A stretch of DNA of 15,863 nucleotides from Clostridia bacterium (GTDB taxonomy: Bacteria; Bacillota; Peptococcia; Peptococcales; SKKY01): the NCBI GenBank assembly GCA_007123515.1, contig SKKY01000078.1, forward strand, positions 1 through 15,863, in the 5' to 3' direction. Position numbers and translations under genes: made by a program. Position 1 is the first letter of the stretch. Each line of letters begins with the position of its first letter. This document shows positions 7,646 to 13,765 of the stretch, one piece after another. The notes beneath the pieces were generated by a model. That model searched no databases. It was not told the DNA's origin and worked only from the letters and a program-made list of their open reading frames with translations.

Positions 7646-8887
7646 ATGGGGAATCAAGTATCAATGTTAGCGAAACATTCATTTGGCAAGAAGGAAGAGG
7701 ATATCATCTTTGCGGTTAATACGGCGGCTAATGAAAAAGCCAAGATTGTTGGCAAGGAAAATGTGATTAATGCATCCATCGGAGCCTTTCTAGACAGAGA
7801 CGGATCGCTTGTTACTTTCCCGACGGTGGAGAAAGTGATGAAAGACTTATCATTTGTAGAAAGTGCATCGTATGCACCGATTGCCGGAATGCCTGAGTTT
7901 CAGCAGGCGGCAATTGATCTGACATTTGCTCAGTATAAGCCAAAAGATATGCATTTTAAAGCGATTTCAACACCAGGTGGCTCTGGAGGGATTCACCATG
8001 CAATTTGGAACTATACCGATACCGGTGATAAAGTTCTGACGTCCGACTGGTTCTGGGGTCCATATAGAACAATGGCTACAGAAATGGGCAGAGAGCTGAC
8101 GAACTTCAGACTCTATGATGAAAACAAAAATTTTGACACAGCGGATATGTACAAAAAAGTGGAAGAAATATTTACCACACAAGATAATGCACTGGTATTG
8201 TTAAATTCACCGGCACACAATCCGACCGGATTTAGCATGACCTATGAAGACTGGCAGGCTGTGGTGGAAGAAGGTAAAAAAAGAACCGAGAATTCGGGTA
8301 AAAATCTGATTCTCTTTATTGATATTGCCTACATTGATTTTGCCCCGGAAGGAAGCCGAAAATTCTTTGAGCTGTTCACTGATTTACCGCCAAACTTTTT
8401 AGTGATCATTGGTTTTAGTATGTCAAAAAGTTATACGATGTATGGATACCGTACCGGAGCGATGATCGCAGTTAGTTCTTCAGAAGACGTCATCACTGAA
8501 TTCTACGAAGCCAACCAGTTTTCCTGTCGTGGAACCTGGTCTAACTGTACCAAAATTGGTCAGATGGCCTTGATTACTCTTTGGAAAGACAAAGAGCTTA
8601 TGGCTCAGCTCGAAGAAGAGCGCGCCGGATACAGCAGAAGGCTCGCTAACAGAGCCAGAATCTTCCTAGAAGAAGCAGAATCCGTAGGACTTGAAACCTG
8701 TCCGTACGAGTCCGGATTCTTTCTGACCGTCCCGGCAGCCAATCCGCCAGCAGTCGCAGCTAAGTTAACGGAAGAAAACTTGTTCTTAGTCCCTTTGAAA
8801 AAAGGATTACGCGTCGCCATTTGTGCGATTCCTTCCGCAAACATCGAAGGCATGGCCACTAAAATTAAAAAAGCCATGGATTTATAA
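7646..8887 (+). CDS. Class I aminotransferase, aromatic/aspartate type
   Basis: PLP-dependent aminotransferase of 413 residues. HNPTG at 191-195, D226 with Y229 (DIAY), PLP lysine K261 in GFSMSKSYTMYGYRTG, and R389 in GLRVAI for the substrate carboxylate are all visible. The SKSYTMYGYR lysine motif and overall spacing resemble the aspartate/aromatic (TyrB-like) branch and differ from the neighbouring AlaT, so the two are not recent duplicates. The amino acid used cannot be fixed from sequence; aromatic amino acids or aspartate are likeliest. Although the frame opens at ATG 7631, GGAGAGGA (7633-7640) lies downstream of it and 5 bases before ATG 7646, which decides the start. The gene has its own promoter and a terminator after it, so it appears monocistronic. 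Confidence 0.9.
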   Translation: MGNQVSMLAKHSFGKKEEDIIFAVNTAANEKAKIVGKENVINASIGAFLDRDGSLVTFPTVEKVMKDLSFVESASYAPIAGMPEFQQAAIDLTFAQYKPKDMHFKAISTPGGSGGIHHAIWNYTDTGDKVLTSDWFWGPYRTMATEMGRELTNFRLYDENKNFDTADMYKKVEEIFTTQDNALVLLNSPAHNPTGFSMTYEDWQAVVEEGKKRTENSGKNLILFIDIAYIDFAPEGSRKFFELFTDLPPNFLVIIGFSMSKSYTMYGYRTGAMIAVSSSEDVITEFYEANQFSCRGTWSNCTKIGQMALITLWKDKELMAQLEEERAGYSRRLANRARIFLEEAESVGLETCPYESGFFLTVPAANPPAVAAKLTEENLFLVPLKKGLRVAICAIPSANIEGMATKIKKAMDL

Positions 8888-8901
8888 TAGAAACAATACT
8901 G

Positions 8902-8939
8902 ACCCGGATAAGCCAGAGAGCCTGTCCGGGTTTTATTTT
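8902..8939 (+). terminator. Intrinsic terminator after the aminotransferase
   Basis: ACCCGGA (8902-8908) pairs with TCCGGGT (8925-8931); the inner part is only partly paired. TTTTATTTT follows. It lies 14 bases after the stop codon. Confidence 0.8.
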
Positions 8940-8951
8940 AATGAAAGATTG

Positions 8952-9007
8952 GAAAGATTGGGGACGTGTACCTCTGGTATACCAGAAGTACACGTCCCCA
9001 ATCTTTC
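8952..9007. repeat. Palindrome copy B (56 bp, one mismatch, diverged arms)
   Basis: An inverted repeat centred between 8979 and 8980 on the same GGTATACC core. It keeps GGGGACG/CGTCCCC and TCTGG/CCAGA, but the middle segment is changed on both arms: TGTACC on the left answers AGTACA on the right, where copies A and C have TTTCCC and GGGAAA. The single mismatch is 8972 against 8987. Pairing runs outward through GAAAGATT/AATCTTTC. The 9-mer GAAAGATTG is doubled on the left (8943-8951, 8952-8960), and its complement is doubled on the right (8999-9007, 9010-9018). Confidence 0.88.
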
Positions 9008-9035
9008 ACCAATCTTTCAATCTTTTCTTTCCTTC

Positions 9036-9063
9036 TTTACGCGGTATAAGGGTATGATATAAT
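9036..9063 (+). promoter_or_regulatory. Sigma-A type promoter for the 9095 gene
   Basis: TATAAT at 9058-9063 forms a perfect -10. A weak -35, TTTACG, lies at 9036-9041 with 16 bases between. The ATG at 9062 falls inside this -10 box, which argues against that codon as the translation start and for ATG 9095. Confidence 0.55.
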
Positions 9064-9094
9064 GGATGCAACTTACGGAAAAAAGGTGTTTACA

Positions 9095-9682
9095 ATGAAG
9101 CGTGAATGTACTATATTTTATTGCGGTGAGGGGATCTGGGACTCTTTGGAGTGGATGGAAAAAACCGGATCGGACCCTTATGGAATCCGGATTATGACGG
9201 AAAAAAACCAGATCTACCCGATCTATATTGAGAATATGTATTTTGCAGCAGGAAACATCATCAAGCAGGATTTGCTCTCGCTTGGCGGTGATGCAGTGGT
9301 GCATAAGTTTTTTGTTAATGCCAAGAAGGAATACGGCAATGTCCTTTTACTCGGCACCGCCAAACACTACAGGATGTTACAGACCAAGATGTATGCCCAG
9401 CACTGGGGGCTAAAAGAACTAGGTGCAGAGTTAAGGATCATTATGGAAAACCTGCTCTACCACAGAGACCATCGTCAAGAAAGCCTGGAGCAAACAACCT
9501 CTGCAGAAATCTCGATTGATTTTACCGGGCTTTCCACTGAAGAGATTATGAAACAATTGCCTCTGCGCAGAGCAAAAAACGAAGGATTTGCCAGACTACC
9601 TATACCGGAAGAACAAGGGCAATCCCTAACAAAACTATACCACCCGGCTTTAAGCAGAGGGTATGTACTGGAAATAAAATAA
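9095..9682 (+). CDS. Stand-alone protein resembling the N-terminal extension of clostridial dihydropteroate synthases
   Basis: Protein of 195 residues, cytoplasmic, without membrane segments. Residues about 28-120 (DPYGIRIMTEKNQIYP, then FAAGNIIKQDLLSLGGDAVV, then VLLLGTAKHYRML, then QHWGLKEL) follow, from memory, the pattern of the N-terminal extension found in many clostridial FolP proteins (G-I-M-K, ANILKQEMLSLGGEAAV, DVLLMGT, QPFGL). The TIM-barrel that makes dihydropteroate is absent, so it should not catalyse that reaction. Its own function is unknown. The C-terminal 70 residues look less conserved. ATG 9095 is chosen because the earlier ATG at 9062 overlaps a TATAAT box; AAAAAAGGTG lies upstream of 9095. 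It precedes coaX by about 95 bases, with palindrome C between. Confidence 0.6.
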   Translation: MKRECTIFYCGEGIWDSLEWMEKTGSDPYGIRIMTEKNQIYPIYIENMYFAAGNIIKQDLLSLGGDAVVHKFFVNAKKEYGNVLLLGTAKHYRMLQTKMYAQHWGLKELGAELRIIMENLLYHRDHRQESLEQTTSAEISIDFTGLSTEEIMKQLPLRRAKNEGFARLPIPEEQGQSLTKLYHPALSRGYVLEIK

Positions 9683-9708
9683 GAGTTGTCCCTGATTTTT
9701 GAATATCT

Positions 9709-9754
9709 GTTGGGGACGTTTCCCTCTGGTATACCAGAGGGAAACGTCCCCAAC
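9709..9754. repeat. Palindrome copy C (46 bp, perfect)
   Basis: A perfect inverted repeat centred between 9731 and 9732. It is base-for-base identical to the inner 46 bp of copy A, from GTTGGGGACG to CGTCCCCAAC. Unlike copies A and B it has no repeated flanking 9-mers. It ends 8 bases before the ribosome binding site of coaX, so on the mRNA a very stable hairpin would stand directly upstream of that site. No T-run follows. Confidence 0.9.
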
Positions 9755-9776
9755 GACCACTAAAAGGAGAATGTGT

Positions 9777-10562
9777 ATGTTACTTGCTTTTGATATCGGT
9801 AATACCAACATGGTTATCGGAATTTATGAGGACGAAAAGCTGATTATTAACTGGAGGATTACAACGGATCGCCAGAAGACGGCTGATGAGTACGGCATGC
9901 TGCTATATAACCTGCTGATCCATCACAATGTTGACCGGTCTAAGATTGATGCGGTGATCTTTTCATCTGTTGTTCCGCCGATCATGGGCTCACTTGAGCA
10001 GATGTCGAGGAAATATTTTAATGTTGATCCGATTGTGATCGGCCCCGGAATTAAAACTGGCATCCCGATTCTGTATGAAAACCCGCGGGAGGTCGGAGCT
10101 GACCGTATTGTTAATGCGGTGGCCGGGCTTGAAAAATATGGCGGACCGCTTATTATTGTTGACTTTGGGACAGCGACAACCTTTTGTGCGATTTCTGAAA
10201 AAGGTGAATACCTTGGCGGTGTGATTACCCCGGGTGTGAACATTTCTTTAGAAGCGCTGGTTCAGCGTACCTCCAAGCTTCCTAAAATTGAGCTGATTAA
10301 ACCAAAAACCGTAATCGGGAAAAATACGATCAGTGCGATGCAAGCCGGCATGATCTATGGCTACACCGGTCTTGTCGATGAGATCATCTGGCGCATTAAA
10401 GATGAACAGGGCTGGGATAATGCCAAAGTCATAGCCACCGGTGGCATTGCCGAGTTTATCGCCAAAGACACTAAGTATATCCAGGAAGTTGATAAATATC
10501 TGACATTAGAAGGTCTACGTATCATTTACGAAAAAAATAAGCCCCATATTACAAAGGGATAA
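9777..10562 (+). CDS. coaX: Type III pantothenate kinase
   Basis: Phosphorylates pantothenate with ATP, the first step of coenzyme A synthesis. The protein has 261 residues, the normal size for CoaX (ASKHA fold). Visible motifs: phosphate-1 loop FDIGNTN (D6, N9, T10); GADR at 107-110, the pantothenate-binding segment; VDFGTATTF (D129) as phosphate 2; GGVITPG at 148-154; and the C-terminal ATGG adenosine motif. Upstream in-frame ATGs at 9699 and 9771 are rejected: the first lies ahead of palindrome C, the second touches the ribosome site. AAAGGAGA (9763-9770) is correctly spaced for ATG 9777. No promoter is evident between palindrome C and the gene. dusB follows after 19 bases, so co-transcription is likely. 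Confidence 0.97.
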   Translation: MLLAFDIGNTNMVIGIYEDEKLIINWRITTDRQKTADEYGMLLYNLLIHHNVDRSKIDAVIFSSVVPPIMGSLEQMSRKYFNVDPIVIGPGIKTGIPILYENPREVGADRIVNAVAGLEKYGGPLIIVDFGTATTFCAISEKGEYLGGVITPGVNISLEALVQRTSKLPKIELIKPKTVIGKNTISAMQAGMIYGYTGLVDEIIWRIKDEQGWDNAKVIATGGIAEFIAKDTKYIQEVDKYLTLEGLRIIYEKNKPHITKG

Positions 10563-10581
10563 AGAGCCAGAGGGGGTCATC

Positions 10582-11571
10582 ATGCACGATATACAAACAT
10601 TGCTTAAAGAAAATCCAATCGTGGTCGCTCCGATGGCGGGCATCACAGATAAAGCCTTTCGCCTGATTGCAAGAGAATTCGGCGCAGGGCTTCTTTATTC
10701 TGAGATGGTCAGCGCCAAAGCGATTACCTATAAAAACAAGAAAACTTATGATCTTTTTGATCTGACAGGCGAAGTCAATCCGATTGCCATCCAGCTTTTT
10801 GGCAGTGAGCCGGATGTTTTAGCGGAGGCCGCCATCTTTGTGCAAGAGACCGCCAAGCCCTTTTCGATAGATATCAACATGGGTTGTCCGGTTCCAAAAG
10901 TGATAAAAAACAACGAAGGATCAGCACTGATGAAAGATCCGGCGTTAGCCGCCTCGCTGGTCTCAGCCGTTAAAAAAGCCGTTCACCTCCCGGTGTCCGT
11001 AAAATTTCGCAGCGGATGGGATGATGAGAACCAGAATTATCTGGATTTTGCCAAACGCATAGAGGATGCCGGCGCAGACTTTATCGCCTTTCACCCCCGA
11101 ACCAAAACACAGATGTATACCGGCCGTTCGAACTGGTCCCAGATCGGTGAAGTTAAAAAAGCCATTACCATCCCTGTGATAGCCTCCGGGGACGTCTATA
11201 CTGCCTCCGACTTTAATGCCTTGCGCGATCAGACCGATTGTGACGGGGTGATGCTGGCCCGTGGAGTTTTAGGAAATTTTTATTTAATTAAGGAAATTCA
11301 GGCCTCTTTAGCGAACGATTCATATGAGGAGCCAACAGCGGTCAATAAACTCACCTTACTAAAAAAACACCTACAGCTTTTAATTAGTCACAAAGGTGAG
11401 GCCATCGCCGTTAAAGAAATCCGTAAGTTTTTTGCCTGGTACACCAAAAACCTGCCCAGAGCCGCAAAAATCAGAACGCAGGTTAACAGCATAAAAACAG
11501 AAGCCGAATTTCTTACCTTCCTTAATACGCTGATAGAAGATGATTATTTTGGAGATGCCCCAAACAATTGA
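10582..11571 (+). CDS. dusB: tRNA-dihydrouridine synthase, DusB/NifR3 type
   Basis: FMN- and NADPH-dependent enzyme that reduces uridine in the D-loop of tRNAs. It has 329 residues, the usual length. The N-terminal TIM barrel starts with VVAPMAGITDKAFR (FMN-binding), and SEMVSAKA follows. The catalytic cysteine C102 is in DINMGCPVPKV. The family sequences VSVKFRSGWDD, AFHPRTKTQMYTGRSNW and GVMLARGVLGN (phosphate contact) are present. The C-terminal helical domain (about 250-329) has VKEIRKFFAWY. AGAGGGGG (10566-10573) supports the start. The 3' end overlaps comFC. The linkage coaX-dusB occurs in other Firmicutes and is compatible with a housekeeping operon. Confidence 0.95.
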   Translation: MHDIQTLLKENPIVVAPMAGITDKAFRLIAREFGAGLLYSEMVSAKAITYKNKKTYDLFDLTGEVNPIAIQLFGSEPDVLAEAAIFVQETAKPFSIDINMGCPVPKVIKNNEGSALMKDPALAASLVSAVKKAVHLPVSVKFRSGWDDENQNYLDFAKRIEDAGADFIAFHPRTKTQMYTGRSNWSQIGEVKKAITIPVIASGDVYTASDFNALRDQTDCDGVMLARGVLGNFYLIKEIQASLANDSYEEPTAVNKLTLLKKHLQLLISHKGEAIAVKEIRKFFAWYTKNLPRAAKIRTQVNSIKTEAEFLTFLNTLIEDDYFGDAPNN

Positions 11572-12340
11572 AGAACTAAAACAGTCGCTTTTAGAAGTCG
11601 TCTATCCGACCCCGAAAATCTGCCTTCTCTGTAACGAGACCTTACCAGCACCCGGATGTTGCCAGAACTGCCGCAACCGAATCGAACGATATAAAAAAGA
11701 AAGCGGACAATGCACCCGCTGCGGAACCTTTTCGGTTCACGGCATCTACTGCCCGGCCTGCTACCACTGGCCGGAAGGCTACATCAAAAACACAGCACCA
11801 CTGCCCTACCAGACAGAAGCCGAAGAACTCATCGCCCAATTCAAGTATCTTTACCAGGGGCACCTAGCCAAACCCCTGAGCCTTCTGATCTTTCAGGAGT
11901 TGTCTAAGAATCCGACACTGCTTACCGATACGCTGTCTGCCATTGTAGTCCCGATCCCGATGAGCCCGGCCCGCAAACGGCAAAAAGGCTATAACCACGC
12001 CGAAGTCCTCTCAAAGGAAGTCGCCGGCATCCTCTCTGCCGAGCATCTCCCGGATCTTCTGCTTCGCCCGCACCACACGCCCCACCAAGTAGGACTCGGT
12101 AACCAAAAGCGCCGCCAAAACCTAAAAAACGCTTTTCATATCAATAAGCATTGGGTACAATATATAGCAAACAAGACAATACTTCTCGTGGATGATGTGT
12201 TAACCACCAGTGCTACCCTTCAGGAGGCTGCAAGTACACTCTTAGCCGGCGGAGTGCAGAAGGTTTTTAGCGTGACCATTGCTGCCGGAAACCCGGAAGT
12301 ATCGAAAAACAGAGAGAAGGATGATAAACCATGGAAGTAA
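11540..12340 (+). CDS. comFC: ComF family protein (phosphoribosyltransferase-like), ComFC
   Basis: Cytoplasmic protein of about 266 residues linked to natural DNA uptake in Bacillus; the biochemical role is not settled. The N-terminal region has zinc-type cysteines (C28, C31, C41, C44, C58, C61, C71, C74). The C-terminal half is a phosphoribosyltransferase fold with VVPIPMSPARKRQKGYNHAEVLS (about 136-158) and the PRPP loop ILLVDDVLTTSAT (214-226). The start is uncertain: ATG 11540, TTG 11549 (AGAAG 9 bases upstream) and ATG 11555 are all in frame and all overlap the end of dusB. The stop overlaps the next gene, yvyF, by 10 bases. Its place just before the flagellar genes is conserved in Bacillus. 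Confidence 0.93.
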   Translation: MIILEMPQTIEELKQSLLEVVYPTPKICLLCNETLPAPGCCQNCRNRIERYKKESGQCTRCGTFSVHGIYCPACYHWPEGYIKNTAPLPYQTEAEELIAQFKYLYQGHLAKPLSLLIFQELSKNPTLLTDTLSAIVVPIPMSPARKRQKGYNHAEVLSKEVAGILSAEHLPDLLLRPHHTPHQVGLGNQKRRQNLKNAFHINKHWVQYIANKTILLVDDVLTTSATLQEAASTLLAGGVQKVFSVTIAAGNPEVSKNREKDDKPWK

Positions 12341-12729
12341 AAAACTGTCCGGAATGCGGACGTTTGTTTAATTTTATAAGAACCAACCTTTGTCCGGTAT
12401 GTGTCAAAGAAGCCGAGGAAGAATTTCAAGTCGTCCGCAAATACCTGCGTGATCACCCAAACGTATCAATCCTCGAGCTAAGCGAAGCCACAGATATTGA
12501 AGAAGAAAAAATCATTCGCTGGATCGAAGAAGGGCGTCTGGAATCAAAACTCTTTAGAGATGCCCCCTTAAAATGCGAAAAGTGCGGAACCGCCATTTAC
12601 TCTGGTCGTCAGTGCGGACCTTGTGGCAAAGGATTAGTCGATGAACTATCCAGAGCCAGCCAGGAACTGAGCGAAGCCGAGCGTCAGCGCAGAGGTGTAA
12701 GAATGCACACAAGAATAGATAAGAAATAA
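12331..12729 (+). CDS. yvyF: YvyF-type flagellar operon protein
   Basis: Small protein of 132 residues, typical of the family named for its place upstream of flgM. Two zinc-ribbon-like pairs flank a helix-turn-helix-like centre: C6, C9, C21, C24; then residues about 44-70 (SILELSEATDIEEEKIIRWIEEGRL); then C82, C85, C95, C98. The family role is unproven, with a regulatory or RNA/DNA-binding task usually assumed from this layout. It overlaps comFC by 10 bases. An intrinsic terminator starts 31 bases after its stop, so it ends the coaX-dusB-comFC-yvyF transcript. The flagellar genes follow after about 210 bases. Confidence 0.88.
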   Translation: MEVKNCPECGRLFNFIRTNLCPVCVKEAEEEFQVVRKYLRDHPNVSILELSEATDIEEEKIIRWIEEGRLESKLFRDAPLKCEKCGTAIYSGRQCGPCGKGLVDELSRASQELSEAERQRRGVRMHTRIDKK

Positions 12730-12749
12730 GAAGAATAAATAAAAAAGAC

Positions 12750-12776
12750 TAAATAATCTAATGCCCTTACCGATAC
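12750..12776 (+). promoter_or_regulatory. Candidate sigma-D (FliA/sigma-28) promoter for flgM
   Basis: TAAA at 12750-12753 is followed by 16 bases and CCGATAC at 12770-12776, close to the sigma-D consensus (TAAA, about 15-16, CCGATAT). flgM is a known sigma-D target in Bacillus. The -10 lies in the loop of the yvyF terminator hairpin, so chance similarity is possible. Confidence 0.45.
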
Positions 12777-12796
12777 ACTAGGTAAGGCATTTTTTA
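12761..12796 (+). terminator. Intrinsic terminator after yvyF
   Basis: ATGCC-TTACC (12761-12771, one bulged C) pairs with GGTAAGGCAT (12781-12790), and a run of T residues continues to 12796. It separates the comFC-yvyF transcript from the flagellar operon. Confidence 0.8.
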
Positions 12797-12802
12797 TCCG
12801 AT

Positions 12803-12857
12803 GACTAACTGCCACTAACCCCCCCTCTTCTTTTAGTGGGATAAGTGGCACTAAGTC
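12803..12857. repeat. Imperfect inverted repeat between yvyF and flgM
   Basis: GACTAACTGCCACT (12803-12816) pairs with AGTGGCACTAAGTC (12844-12857) in 12 of 14 positions; the inner CCC tracts also pair with GGG at 12838-12840. No T-run follows. On the minus strand the sequence reads GGGACTTAGTGCCACTT, loosely like the GGGAC-led ends of the other palindromes, but it is not the same sequence. Confidence 0.6.
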
Positions 12858-12877
12858 CCTGGATTAGTTCAACTAGC

Positions 12878-12906
12878 ATTCAGATGGAGTAAAACACCAT
12901 CTGAAT
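12878..12906 (+). repeat. Perfect 10-bp hairpin upstream of flgM
   Basis: ATTCAGATGG (12878-12887) pairs perfectly with CCATCTGAAT (12897-12906) around a 9-base A-rich loop. It lies about 33 bases before the flgM start. The bases after it (TGAGTTTCACTTTA) are not a clean U-tract. It could be an operator, an mRNA-stabilising hairpin or a weak attenuator; none can be chosen. Confidence 0.55.
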
Positions 12907-12939
12907 TGAGTTTCACTTTATTGAAGGGAAGGAACAATC

Positions 12940-13230
12940 ATGAAAATTAACAATTTGCCAGGCGTACTGCAAACCTATACCAAACAGGCCAAAGTGCAAA
13001 ACCCAAAAGACGTGCAAAAAGGCAAAAGCGAAAATGACGCAATGAATGTCTCTGGCGAGGCTAAAACATTTAGTGCGGTATTTCAGGCTGCCAAAAAAGC
13101 GCCGGAGATCCGTGAAGATAAAGTCAATGCCATCAAGCAAGCCATCGCCAACGATGAATATAAAATTGATGATGAACAAGTGGTGGATAAGCTGATAGAG
13201 AGCATGTCAAGAGACAAACGATCTTTCTAA
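12940..13230 (+). CDS. flgM: Anti-sigma-28 factor FlgM
   Basis: Negative regulator of late flagellar genes: it binds the flagellar sigma factor until it is secreted or removed after hook completion. It has 96 residues, within the family norm. The N-terminal half is polar and probably disordered. The C-terminal half (VSGEAKTFSAVFQAAKKAPEI, then REDKVNAIKQAIANDEYKIDDEQVVDKLIES) is the conserved sigma-binding helical part. AAGGGAAGGA (12923-12932) is a good ribosome site. It opens the flagellar run and is followed by flgN after 22 bases. Confidence 0.95.
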   Translation: MKINNLPGVLQTYTKQAKVQNPKDVQKGKSENDAMNVSGEAKTFSAVFQAAKKAPEIREDKVNAIKQAIANDEYKIDDEQVVDKLIESMSRDKRSF

Positions 13231-13252
13231 ACCGGAAAAGAGGACACTTGTA

Positions 13253-13735
13253 ATGAAAACAATACTTTCCTATATCAGGGAACAAAATGAATACTATCAG
13301 CAACTGCTTGAAAAAGCCGAAAACAAACAACAGGCGATCATTCAAAATGACCTGCAAACCATAGAAGCCCTAAACAAAGAAGAAGAGCAGCTAATAACTG
13401 AGGCCGCAGCGATAGAAAACAAACGAATTGAACACATCGAAAAGCATCCGGAGATCTATGGGGAGGATGCTCTTCAGCTGACCTTAGAAGAACTCAAGCT
13501 GCGCTTTAGCCAAGACATTCAGGAGCAGACCGATATCGAAACAAAGGCTCTGATGGAGACCCTTGCCCGGCTAAAGACCATTAATAATGAAAATGCCGAA
13601 TTACTTAAACAGGCTCTTAGAATGGTTAACGTAACGATTAATACGATTGCCGGTAACGAAGAACCGGGCAGCTATAGCAAGGAAAAAGGCAACAATGTAT
13701 CGAAGAATAAACATCTGTTTGATAAAAAAATCTAA
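13253..13735 (+). CDS. flgN: Flagellar export chaperone FlgN
   Basis: Cytoplasmic type III secretion chaperone that holds the hook-filament junction proteins FlgK and FlgL before export. It has 160 residues, and residues 1-135 are predicted to be almost wholly helical coiled coil, rich in E, K and Q (ILSYIREQNEYYQQLLEKA, then IQNDLQTIEALNKEEEQLI, then ETLARLKTINNENAELLKQALRMVNVTIN). The C-terminal 25 residues are polar and less structured. This is the FlgN pattern, reinforced by its place directly before flgK. GAAAAGAGGA (13235-13244) serves as ribosome site. Confidence 0.93.
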   Translation: MKTILSYIREQNEYYQQLLEKAENKQQAIIQNDLQTIEALNKEEEQLITEAAAIENKRIEHIEKHPEIYGEDALQLTLEELKLRFSQDIQEQTDIETKALMETLARLKTINNENAELLKQALRMVNVTINTIAGNEEPGSYSKEKGNNVSKNKHLFDKKI

Positions 13736-13765
13736 GCAGGTAACGATAGAAGGAGGCAACACTCG

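Noticed and set aside
5444..8887. The two aminotransferases as a recent duplication
   Set aside because: Their lysine motifs (SKAYAMTGWR versus SKSYTMYGYR), lengths and NPTG contexts differ strongly; they belong to separate branches of the class I family.
9062..9094. ATG 9062 as start of the FolP-extension-like gene
   Set aside because: The codon lies within a consensus TATAAT box, so it would not be in the transcript; ATG 9095 has an upstream ribosome site.
7457..9754. Three spaced palindromes taken as a CRISPR-like array
   Set aside because: Copies are about 0.7-1.5 kb apart with genes between them, and the repeats are fully palindromic; there are no regular spacers or cas genes.
9699..9776. 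N-terminal extension of CoaX beginning at ATG 9699
   Set aside because: The extension translates palindrome C and precedes the real ribosome site; CoaX begins with MLLAFDIGNTN.
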